This document shows positions 24,501 to 31,598 of a stretch of 37,117 nucleotides of DNA, one piece after another. This DNA comes from a virus, in IMG/VR virus record IMGVR_UViG_3300020578_004095, positions 1 through 37,117 of that record. One strand, 5' to 3'. A model generated the notes under the pieces. That model was not told the DNA's origin and did not search any database. It saw only the letters and a program-made list of their open reading frames with translations. Position 1 is the first letter of the stretch. Every line of letters begins with the position of its first letter. A program made the translations under genes and the position numbers.

Positions 24501-27500
24501 AATTCACGAGCGTCGTCTCGATGAACTTGATGCAGAGAAATCAAGGCTTCCACACCAGCAGGAAATTGACGACCCGATTGAACTCGACACAAATGGTTTC
24601 CCCAAAAATCCAGAACAGACGGAACGTTTTAACGAACTGATGGAGGAGGGGAATCCAGTCTTCAAGGCCCGCAAGAGGCCAACACGAAAACCCAAGGAAA
24701 CAGAAGACAAACGAGACCCAGAAGTTGAAGACCTCATTTCCAACATTATGTCGTCCACCGCTGGTCCAAGCGAAGGGTCAAAGCGTTCACTCCGCTCTTC
24801 TGGCGCTGGCCCAGAAACCCAGGATAGACCAGAAATAACATCAATTACGAAATTGATTGAGAATGACTACGACAGCATGCTGCAGGGTGGGGCCGACATG
24901 GATTCTGGCATGAGAGAAGTCGCTAGAACGGTTGGACTTAACGAAAAACAAACTGAAAAGTTGTCCAAGATTGCTTACACCTTGGACAGACAAAGGGACG
25001 AACTTCCGCAAACCGCAAGTGACCAAAAGAGGCTCGTTGACGGAATCATGGAGGAAAGATTTGGCAATCAACCACTGAATGACGACCAAAAAGCGTCAGT
25101 GCGGGAGGCTCTGTCGGCATTTATTGCCTACGCCGCGAAGAACGCAAAAGCAGAAGCCAACGGAAAAGCGAAGCCACGCCGCGACAGCGAGCCAGATGAC
25201 ATTCAGTCGATGATTAGAAGATTGCAGAGCGGGCAGCAACTGAGTGATGACGAACTCGACATGCTTGATGAACTGAAAAACATCGTCAGAGGGAAACGGA
25301 ATGTAACCGAAGACGAACTTGATGCAATGGCTGACCTGGAAAAGGAAATACAAAGGGCACGACGCGCACCACGTCGCCAATTCGAACCAGCACAGCAGGC
25401 TCTCTTTTCACGAGGAAACGTAAGAACGGATGTGCCGCTAAGTTCCCGTAGGTCTCTTGCAAGAACCGAGCGTGCCGCTAAACCACGAGGGACAACGCTC
25501 CGTAGCGCTGGTGGAGATAAAACAAAAACACCAAGAACACCAGCACCAAAGAGTGGCGCTCCGCGCGGTGTTGGTGCTGGTCCTGGTGGCAAGGCTGGCC
25601 ACGCAAGAATGACAAGAACGTATGGTCGTGACAAGAAGGGCAGTGACGGAAAGGTATTTGACTCCCTCACACCAGAACAGAAGGATGCCGTTAAGAAGAC
25701 TCTTGTCGAAGAGGTCAAGCCAGCATTGGATAAGAAACTAAAGGGTTTCTTCAGTAAGTATTGGAAAGCCAGAAGCGAAAGAGGCTCTAAGAAACAAAGC
25801 CTTTTGGCTGTCCGTAGAAGAGCAAAGGGTGACGCTCGCGGAAGATACGACAAAGTCGCAGAAGACACCCCACTTGAGTCGGCAGATATTTACGAGATGC
25901 TTTATCGACTTGACGGACAAGTGTCCGAAGGTCTACTTGAAAAGTTTGAAGTGTCCGATAAGGACTCGCGAGAATTAAAACTCACCGAAGATGGTGAGGC
26001 CAAGGTGAGCGCGGCCAAGAATGGATACACAGTTCAGCAAAGAGCCTTGGATGACGCTCAGACAATCATGAACATGATTGAAGACGGGGACTTCTCCGCT
26101 CTTGAGCACTTGCATCCTGCCACCAAGAAGAAGATTGCTGACGTAATCAAAAAGAACGGCGGCGAGGTTCCAAAAGGTTGGATTGATTCAGAGTCATCAG
26201 TCGCTGGTTGGGCTGGCGGAGAAGGACGAACAAAGGCCCCAGACGCAATCGACCTAGAGAAAGAACGTGGAATAGGGAAAAAGAAAAAAGAAAAGCGACT
26301 CTCCCTGTTCCAAAGACTGCGCCGCGTCGACCCAGAAAGAGAACGAAAAGTTGAATTGCGCGCTGCAAGAAGACAGGGCCGACTCCGCGAGGGTATTGAA
26401 CTTGACCCTGACCTACAGTTGAAGCGACGTATTCTTCGTGGCCGCGCCATGAAGAGAACTTTTATGTCGAGGTTTAGGAAGAACCGCGACCCAGAAACGC
26501 TTGCAACAGACATGAGGGAAAGGCGAGAAGAGGTTGCAGTTCTTAAAACAAATGCTACGGATGGAAAGGTTGAGGTTACTGACGGTTATGTCGACCTTTT
26601 GCACGCTCTTGACCAAGGCTTGATTGGGATTAATGAAAAGAAGAGAAAGGGAGCAAGCGAAGAAGAAGTTGAAAGCGAACATAAAGCGTTGTTGCGCAGA
26701 CTGTGGGAAAACTCGGGCTTTTCAGAAACGCCAATCCAACTGAAAGAAGATGAGGTTAAGTTACTCCTTGATGCTGGTTGGCAACCCATCATGCGTGGCA
26801 CTGGCCACGAAAAAGTCAATAGCGAAACCTATGTTGAGCAATTCATCACCTCGGAAGGACGATTTATCCCAGGTCAGGGTGGCTCCGCGTTCGGAATCGG
26901 CGAATACTTCTCGTACCCAGGCGAATGGGGTAGTTACCATGGCGCGAATCCAACCGACAGACACACGCTCGTGGCACTCCTGCCCCCAACATCAACAATT
27001 GTCAAGCAGAGTGAAATTGCACGTGAACATGCAAATCTCGGCGCCATCACAACAAAAATTTCGGACGCATTCAAAATAATCGGTGGTCGAGATGCGACCA
27101 AAGCCATGGAGCCAGAAGAACTGGTCGCCGAAATAGACAAAGCGGTCCCAGACCTGTCATCCGACGCATCGCGAACTGGTCAGATAATTAAGCAATTACG
27201 CGACAGGCTTGAGGCATTGTCAAAACTGCCCAAAACAAACGACGAAGAACGCGGTGCAGTTCAAGCACAAAAGGAAAAGATTTTGAATTCGCTTGACTAT
27301 CTACAGCGTTTTTCCAAGCAACGCTCGCCAGAAATGATTGCACCGCTTATCGGTGTTGACGCCATTGACACAAACGAGAATGACTCCTCCATTAAGGACC
27401 CAATTCTCCTTCACAACAGAACGTCTGTTGCGGTTCTTCAGGTACCGACAACCTACGACCAGGGCTTGGCATTGGTTTCTGGCCCCAATGGCGAACGAAG

Positions 27501-28386
27501 GCCCAAGGCGTGGCTTAAGTGGAAGCGGAAGAGTGTTGAAACACCAGAAAGAGAAGCACCAAGAAGAAGGTCGCCACGTCGCGCAAGACGAGCACAGCCG
27601 CCAGCACCCCAGCCAGCAGCAACCCCAAATCCGCCGACGCCAACCCCAAGTACGCCAACGCCATCCCCAAGTACACCAACGCCACCCACTCCGTCACCAG
27701 ACGGCAAGGGCGCAAAAGCACCAGTTGATGTTTCGTCATGGACTTCAAGCAGACCACAGTCGACTGGCTCAAATCCAGCCACACTGCTTACTGCGCCAGA
27801 CGGAACCCAGTACTACACCAAACTGCCAAAAGGAACCCCAGACGACAAGGACAGAATGGAAACAGAAGCCCTTGCATCAGAACTTTATAAGTTGGCTGGG
27901 ATTCAAAGCGCCGATGTTCAAATGGGGACCCGCAATGGTCAGCCAGTGACCATTTCAAGAATGGTGCAATCGCGTATGCCAAATTCGCAGGGTGACCAAG
28001 ACGAAGCACTTAAGGGTTTTGTTGTGGATGCGTGGCTCGCAAACTGGGACGCGCCGCTTAACGACAATATCAAGATTGATAGCAATGGCAACGCAGTGAG
28101 ACTCGATGTTGGCGGCTCACTTGATTTCAGGGCGCAAGGCGCACGAAAAGGTAAGGCATGGGGCAACACGGTTGGTGAAATTGAATCAATGAAAAAAGGT
28201 GGAACATACGATTTCAAAAAGATTACGGATGCTGCAATCAAGCAGCAAGCCAAAGCACTGGGTAACGTAACTGACACAGATATTAGGGCAACAGTTTCCA
28301 GAATTGTCTCTGACCCAGCAAGGGCAAAGGCACTTGCTGATACGCTTATTGCACGACGAGATGACATAGTCAAGAGGTATGCATAG
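21520..28386 (+). CDS. Giant modular protein: ART-like domain plus kinase-like domain
   Basis: This 2288-residue protein starts at ATG 21520 in an ATGA overlap. Order of parts: a unique N-terminal 220 residues; an LGRAIGRAAG basic patch; the shared loop module at 263-288; and eight [LI]RS[SA]G motifs (389, 482, 536, 651, 739, 889, 1091, 1327) separating charged helical blocks. A small KTSC-like beta unit lies near 421-465, and two related helical repeats near 678-733 and 1227-1283. At about 1755-1970 is an ADP-ribosyltransferase-like domain: Arg1759 in MRGTG, TYVEQFITSEGRF, FGIGEYFSYP, and a closing IAPLIGVDAI...ILLHNRTSVAVLQVP. I see no clear E-x-E. A Pro/Thr linker (about 2025-2062) leads to a kinase-like domain with Asp2177, Asn2181/Asn2183 and Asp2196 (RLDVGGSLDFRAQG). 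Such domains modify host proteins in other phages and toxins. Activity here is inferred. Confidence 0.85.
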   Translation: MRQYAVLKNVVRDVNFGVVVKSDGNLKFFGWSQKAVEWANWANSNNADLSQLPPNISVGEFRGMSDETMKSIILNSQDAVAAGSATISTKTLAFDLGREHNPNASKFPSFIDSPISGDWVSKHKSINFKAHNFRKEVVQNELALRVRIHELAFNNETKQFVSKPNKITATHTRSEIQKKMSRGAERKFGKQIVEYTNKEILKNYVAPTIKRDTLGKSTKEILDTYTKARLGRAIGRAAGNAIRGAASSRTARGVARRFISGTLDPRKRRDHDGDGLIFDGTWREMPDPNRFVSAPRASETSTGMLMEGTPGLRRRGGMNLPGGGGVGIRSTDPEENRRVEDSLRAQDELRQQFTAEVEKIVNTLRDAGLTIEKPKRGKRERRLSDGTSLRSSGATANEPPRAAAAVQMAFDTRNSRKASKMTYDPQTNSVEVTYKDGRMKRFDNVPYDEARRAGADDAIDRLITDMETGRIGKESKEPIMGIRSSGRRPKPDVDMTDMTPEEREANRPSSVSEDEYRRRIRRDVDRSLRRADEEGLRSSGKYTRGNMSRLTPQSQSRVDNAKEMLDSGRVDNVRQLTTQVEGLDLRISRNQNYLDSLRDTLRRLGPGDKRRPDTEKDFERAEQELGVDMAIRDLTQQRLKKIDRGPKPGGLRSSGNRNTAEKLPDEGGEPGRYDDMPSVEDAVKKLTSGDRMSADELEYLEEVTDRILDDPDTPENIRDSMLDLKNQIAARRKNGGNTLRSSGGGGRRRATTPTPVDVEAYLKDWLENRNRNRPYMPGQDTGQKTPVDDIPDLSDEAIRDEIDRIENRPRVYDGNVTAARMDGERKAALERELQRRRRGGGRRKPTQNTKRPFSSEPKPETNRPLSTGSNQRVSNWLNSPEGRRSVQTLRSSGAGREEFGSTATGGFKYPNASQRKRIFNSKEDVDDFIQDLKDDYEARRRRLEQELGFEDGYYMDDEELIEKFMDDYGMSRGEARQEMRKYRRNYDLLEKEQEIHERRLDELDAEKSRLPHQQEIDDPIELDTNGFPKNPEQTERFNELMEEGNPVFKARKRPTRKPKETEDKRDPEVEDLISNIMSSTAGPSEGSKRSLRSSGAGPETQDRPEITSITKLIENDYDSMLQGGADMDSGMREVARTVGLNEKQTEKLSKIAYTLDRQRDELPQTASDQKRLVDGIMEERFGNQPLNDDQKASVREALSAFIAYAAKNAKAEANGKAKPRRDSEPDDIQSMIRRLQSGQQLSDDELDMLDELKNIVRGKRNVTEDELDAMADLEKEIQRARRAPRRQFEPAQQALFSRGNVRTDVPLSSRRSLARTERAAKPRGTTLRSAGGDKTKTPRTPAPKSGAPRGVGAGPGGKAGHARMTRTYGRDKKGSDGKVFDSLTPEQKDAVKKTLVEEVKPALDKKLKGFFSKYWKARSERGSKKQSLLAVRRRAKGDARGRYDKVAEDTPLESADIYEMLYRLDGQVSEGLLEKFEVSDKDSRELKLTEDGEAKVSAAKNGYTVQQRALDDAQTIMNMIEDGDFSALEHLHPATKKKIADVIKKNGGEVPKGWIDSESSVAGWAGGEGRTKAPDAIDLEKERGIGKKKKEKRLSLFQRLRRVDPERERKVELRAARRQGRLREGIELDPDLQLKRRILRGRAMKRTFMSRFRKNRDPETLATDMRERREEVAVLKTNATDGKVEVTDGYVDLLHALDQGLIGINEKKRKGASEEEVESEHKALLRRLWENSGFSETPIQLKEDEVKLLLDAGWQPIMRGTGHEKVNSETYVEQFITSEGRFIPGQGGSAFGIGEYFSYPGEWGSYHGANPTDRHTLVALLPPTSTIVKQSEIAREHANLGAITTKISDAFKIIGGRDATKAMEPEELVAEIDKAVPDLSSDASRTGQIIKQLRDRLEALSKLPKTNDEERGAVQAQKEKILNSLDYLQRFSKQRSPEMIAPLIGVDAIDTNENDSSIKDPILLHNRTSVAVLQVPTTYDQGLALVSGPNGERRPKAWLKWKRKSVETPEREAPRRRSPRRARRAQPPAPQPAATPNPPTPTPSTPTPSPSTPTPPTPSPDGKGAKAPVDVSSWTSSRPQSTGSNPATLLTAPDGTQYYTKLPKGTPDDKDRMETEALASELYKLAGIQSADVQMGTRNGQPVTISRMVQSRMPNSQGDQDEALKGFVVDAWLANWDAPLNDNIKIDSNGNAVRLDVGGSLDFRAQGARKGKAWGNTVGEIESMKKGGTYDFKKITDAAIKQQAKALGNVTDTDIRATVSRIVSDPARAKALADTLIARRDDIVKRYA
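22306..22383 (+). other. Shared Ca-loop-like module, copy 2
   Basis: These 26 codons read LDPRKRRD, then DHDGDGLIFDGTW, then REMPDP. They follow an LGRAIGR basic patch by about 35 residues, as in the other copies. Synonymous codons differ from copy 1 at most positions. It marks the junction between the unique N-terminal region and the motif-studded remainder of the 2288-residue protein. Confidence 0.75.
27595..27711 (+). other. Pro/Thr/Ser-rich interdomain linker
   Basis: About 38 codons are almost entirely Pro, Thr, Ser, Ala and Gln, built on PTPSTPTPS-type units. The linker joins the ADP-ribosyltransferase-like domain to the C-terminal kinase-like domain in the 2288-residue protein. It is typical of extended flexible spacers. 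Confidence 0.85.
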
Positions 28387-28388
28387 TC

Positions 28389-28772
28389 ATGGATTACTCA
28401 CAGGGTATTAAAGCGATGGAGTTGGCAGAAAAAGAATTGCTGGAATTAATGGACTATCCCCCATTCAGCGAAATCGACGGCGGTGACGAAGTCGAACCCG
28501 ACTGGGGTTTCCCGTCAATCAGTGAACGTGGTGAGGATTTGGCGGAGGCAATCCGCGATGCCATTGACCTCGTACGGACCGAGCAAAAGCGTCTAGAAAA
28601 AGCGGGCAAACGAATGTATGACATGGATGGCGCCATACTCGCTAAAGCATTTACAGATGTAGAGAAAGAATTTGCCGATGACCTTGACGAAGCACGCTTG
28701 TACCGAAAGCGTTTTCCAAAAACCAGAATTTCTGCCCTGATGCAGGCGTGGAAGCCAAAACAACAAAAGTAG
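28389..28772 (+). CDS. Small acidic helical protein between two giant genes
   Basis: This 127-residue protein starts two bases after the stop of the ADP-ribosyltransferase/kinase protein and ends 9 bp before the zeta-like protein. It is acidic in the N-terminal half (ELMDYPPFSEIDGGDEVEPDW), helical throughout, and basic at the C-terminus (AWKPKQQK). There are no cysteines and no membrane segment. I do not recognise a family. A chaperone, loading factor or neutralising partner for one neighbour would fit the position, size and charge. That is speculation. Confidence 0.72.
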   Translation: MDYSQGIKAMELAEKELLELMDYPPFSEIDGGDEVEPDWGFPSISERGEDLAEAIRDAIDLVRTEQKRLEKAGKRMYDMDGAILAKAFTDVEKEFADDLDEARLYRKRFPKTRISALMQAWKPKQQK

Positions 28773-28781
28773 GTTTGGCTC

Positions 28782-31490
28782 ATGGCCGATGAGCAGTCCG
28801 ATACAAATTCTCGTGTTTTTGCCATTCGCGCATCACAGTGGATTGGTTGTTCTGGAGCGCACAAACACGAGGGTAAGTGGATGCCGTGCGAAACGCATGA
28901 AGAACTTCTAAAAATTTCTGGTGAGGCAGAGCCAAAAAAGAAAACTGCTTTTGAAGATTTGTACAAAAGATACAACACGCGAAAAGCAAAAGGGAAAAAG
29001 AAAAAGCGCGGTTGGGAAAATTTAAGAGAATTAAGACCGCTTGGCGGGTTTGCAACACTTGAGGGCGGCGGCATAGTTTCTGCCCCAATAAATTCAACAA
29101 TTTACTCTGGTGGCGTTAAGTCATACATTCCTGGCGTAACTCCAAGAGATAATGACCCAGACGTTTTCACAGACATCGAATCGGCGCGCAAAAGAAGCAG
29201 GATGCTGGGGTGCATTGGGGTGAGAAGAATGCCTTCTGCAAGCGGAAGAACAGTTTGGATGCCGTGTACAACGAATACCGATTATGCGCGCCTTGCTGGA
29301 ACGACATTTCTTGGCAGAAGAGGTCAGCAAGAAGCACAGCGCAGAATGATTAGAACGATTGTCAGAAACGAATTCCGTAACGAAGAGCGAAACAGAAGAA
29401 TTAGAAAGAAGTCACTGTTCGAGGAGTTGGTCCAAGACAAGAGTCTACTTGGAAGAGCCATAGGCAGAATAAATTCACCTGGTTCTTTGTCAAGAAGACT
29501 AAGAAGAGGAATGTCTGCTGGCGGCAGAATTGAAGGAGTACTTGACCCCCGCGTGAGAAGAGACCTTGATGGCGACGGTCTCATTTTTGATGGCACGTGG
29601 AGAGAAATGCCAGACCCAACCAGGGCGACAACCGCAGCGTCGAGAGTGCTACGAAGTTCTGGTGATGCGACACCACCAGAAATGAAATGGTGGAAATCTA
29701 AAACAGACAACACCTGGCTGACGCCAAACAGAATTGGCAAAGGGGGGAAACTCAAAGCCTCCGAAATACTCAACTTTGACAGAGTGCGCTTGCGAAAAGA
29801 CAGAGACGAACAAGCCGAAGTTCTCGGTGTATCACGAGAAGTCATAGACGCCATGCACCAGCCAGGCGCATCATTGGACCCAGAGGATGCAGACAAACTC
29901 TCCCTAAGAGCACTTGAATTGCACCCAGCGCTCATTTGGGGCGCATCATGGCTAGAGCCAGATAGGAAAAAGAAAACCAAAATACGAAGAACCAAAAGTT
30001 CACGCGGCAAGTACGGCTCGCTTGACGGAAGACAGGTTCGCGCCAAAAAACGTGGCGCTGGGGAATTGGACGACAGGGACAAGCGCGTTCTTGAAATGCG
30101 CGCAAACGGCGCAACAATGCAGGAAATAGCGGATGAACTCAAAGTAACAAAACAAAGGGCTGACCAAATTTACAAGAGGGCGGTTAAAAGAAATACGCAA
30201 GCAGACATCAGTAGAGATGGCAGCATCCTTCGCAGTCAGGGGACAAATCTTGCGCGCGGTGACGGGATGATTCGCCGAGACGAACGTGGAAAGCCAATTC
30301 GTCAGGCAGACAGAAGAAAAGAAACCCTTGAGCAGACAATAGCCAAACTCAAAGAAATGGGTTTTTCTGATGAAGAGATAAATCTGCTTATGACTGGTGA
30401 CCGAAACACACCTGTCGATACGACCACAAGAGATGTTGATACCTCAGAGGCAAGAAGGCTTCGGTCTTCTGGTCGAGTCAATTCGCCAGTTGGTCTAAGG
30501 TCTGGCGGCTTCAGTATTAGTCAGATGGAAATAACGCCGCCCAAAGAGTGGCCAGAATCGTCAAAAACACACATGCTCAACTGGGCAAATGGAAGACCAT
30601 CTTTCAATATCCCATACTCAATAAGCCAAAAACACAAGCGTGATGGAAGTCTTTCCGACAGAGAATGGAAGACGCTACTTAGGTTCTACAAGCAATGGGG
30701 CCCAGAAAATACATCTGGGAGAAGATTGCGTTCTGGTGGCGGTGGAAACATCACTGATACATACACCAATGTTGGTGCAAGAAGAATGGCACAAATCATT
30801 CTTGACAGAGTAAAGCCGCAGTCCAGAAATAAGCCAGTAGGTAAAAGACGGCACTTCCACATAATTGGTCCAGGCGGAATGGGAAAGACCACGCTGCGCG
30901 AGTTTCTAACGAAAGAAGGGGTAATACCTGGCGACGACGAAGCGGCGCTTGTTGACCCCGATTTCATCAAAATGGGAATTGTTGGGTATGAGGGTGGAAA
31001 AGGTTCAGAACTTGTTCATAGGGAGTCGGCACATTCGGCAACACATACGGTGAATGACGCGCGAAAAGAGGGCATGGACATAATCACTGAAGGAACTGGA
31101 TACAGACTGCACGACTACAAAACGACAAGTGACAATACCTATGAGAAGGTGTTTCACATTCCGTACCTGCCATACGATGAAGCAGAAAGGCGAGTCCGCG
31201 TAAGAAATGCACAAGGAAAAAGACAATTGCCAGTTAGTCAAATAAGGGCCAAGGGTGCTGGCCTGTATGGATTCATAACCGACCACCTGAGAAGAGGCGA
31301 AGCGCAAACAATGTATATCTGGGACATGGACGTTCCAGAAGGGGCTGCGCCAAGGGTCATCGCAAAAATAGAAGATGGTGTTTTTCAGGCTTTTGACGAA
31401 CCAAAATTCAAGGCTTGGGCCGTGCAGCACGGTGGTAGGGGTGGGGATTCCGATATCTCCTGGTTCAGGAGAAACTTCCCTTCTAAATAA
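28782..31490 (+). CDS. Modular protein with zeta-toxin-like P-loop kinase domain
   Basis: This is a 902-residue protein. The N-terminus holds two related Cys units: Cys23-x12-Cys36 and Cys144-x17-Cys162, each GCxG...WMPC. A basic LLGRAIGR patch near 223 and the shared loop module at 254-279 follow, then LRSSG at 290. The segment LGVSREVID...LHPALIWGASWL (about 345-390) looks like a helix-turn-helix, and residues 427-470 (VLEMRANGATMQEIADELKVTKQRADQIYKRA) resemble sigma region 4. LRSSG at 560 and LRSGG at 572 and 649 precede the last domain. That domain has Walker A GPGGMGKTT (696-704, Lys702), VDPDFIK, the VHRESAH helix, IITEGTG, and RRVRVRNAQGKRQLP. This is the order seen in zeta-toxin kinases, which phosphorylate UDP-N-acetyl sugars. 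Phosphotransfer to such a substrate is inferred from family resemblance. Confidence 0.87.
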   Translation: MADEQSDTNSRVFAIRASQWIGCSGAHKHEGKWMPCETHEELLKISGEAEPKKKTAFEDLYKRYNTRKAKGKKKKRGWENLRELRPLGGFATLEGGGIVSAPINSTIYSGGVKSYIPGVTPRDNDPDVFTDIESARKRSRMLGCIGVRRMPSASGRTVWMPCTTNTDYARLAGTTFLGRRGQQEAQRRMIRTIVRNEFRNEERNRRIRKKSLFEELVQDKSLLGRAIGRINSPGSLSRRLRRGMSAGGRIEGVLDPRVRRDLDGDGLIFDGTWREMPDPTRATTAASRVLRSSGDATPPEMKWWKSKTDNTWLTPNRIGKGGKLKASEILNFDRVRLRKDRDEQAEVLGVSREVIDAMHQPGASLDPEDADKLSLRALELHPALIWGASWLEPDRKKKTKIRRTKSSRGKYGSLDGRQVRAKKRGAGELDDRDKRVLEMRANGATMQEIADELKVTKQRADQIYKRAVKRNTQADISRDGSILRSQGTNLARGDGMIRRDERGKPIRQADRRKETLEQTIAKLKEMGFSDEEINLLMTGDRNTPVDTTTRDVDTSEARRLRSSGRVNSPVGLRSGGFSISQMEITPPKEWPESSKTHMLNWANGRPSFNIPYSISQKHKRDGSLSDREWKTLLRFYKQWGPENTSGRRLRSGGGGNITDTYTNVGARRMAQIILDRVKPQSRNKPVGKRRHFHIIGPGGMGKTTLREFLTKEGVIPGDDEAALVDPDFIKMGIVGYEGGKGSELVHRESAHSATHTVNDARKEGMDIITEGTGYRLHDYKTTSDNTYEKVFHIPYLPYDEAERRVRVRNAQGKRQLPVSQIRAKGAGLYGFITDHLRRGEAQTMYIWDMDVPEGAAPRVIAKIEDGVFQAFDEPKFKAWAVQHGGRGGDSDISWFRRNFPSK
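29541..29618 (+). other. Shared Ca-loop-like module, copy 3
   Basis: These 26 codons read LDPRVRRD, then DLDGDGLIFDGTW, then REMPDP. Only a few residues differ from copy 2. They follow GGRIEGV, a phrase also seen before copy 1 (ARIEGV). An LRSSG motif follows within about ten residues of the module end. Confidence 0.75.
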
Positions 31491-31497
31491 AACATCT

Positions 31498-31566
31498 ATT
31501 TACACACATTGATTTGCCCATATTTACACAAGAGTTACACTACGCAACAATTATTTTCTGTATCTT
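31498..31566 (+). promoter_or_regulatory. Probable capsid gene promoter region with TTACAC repeats
   Basis: The 108-bp gap before the capsid gene is AT-rich. It holds ATTTACACA at 31498-31506 and 31522-31530, and TTACAC again at 31535-31540. A TATCTT at 31561-31566 could serve as a -10 box. I cannot fit one consensus promoter with a good spacer, so the exact site is uncertain. A dedicated promoter is expected because the capsid gene is probably highly expressed. Confidence 0.3.
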
Positions 31567-31598
31567 TGATACCTAAGGGCTGGGTGCTTACCTGAGCC

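Noticed and set aside
7824-30740. LRSSG copies as DNA-level dispersed repeats, mobile element traces or a CRISPR-like array
   Set aside because: Copies differ in synonymous codons, have irregular spacing and no shared flanks, so only the peptide is conserved.
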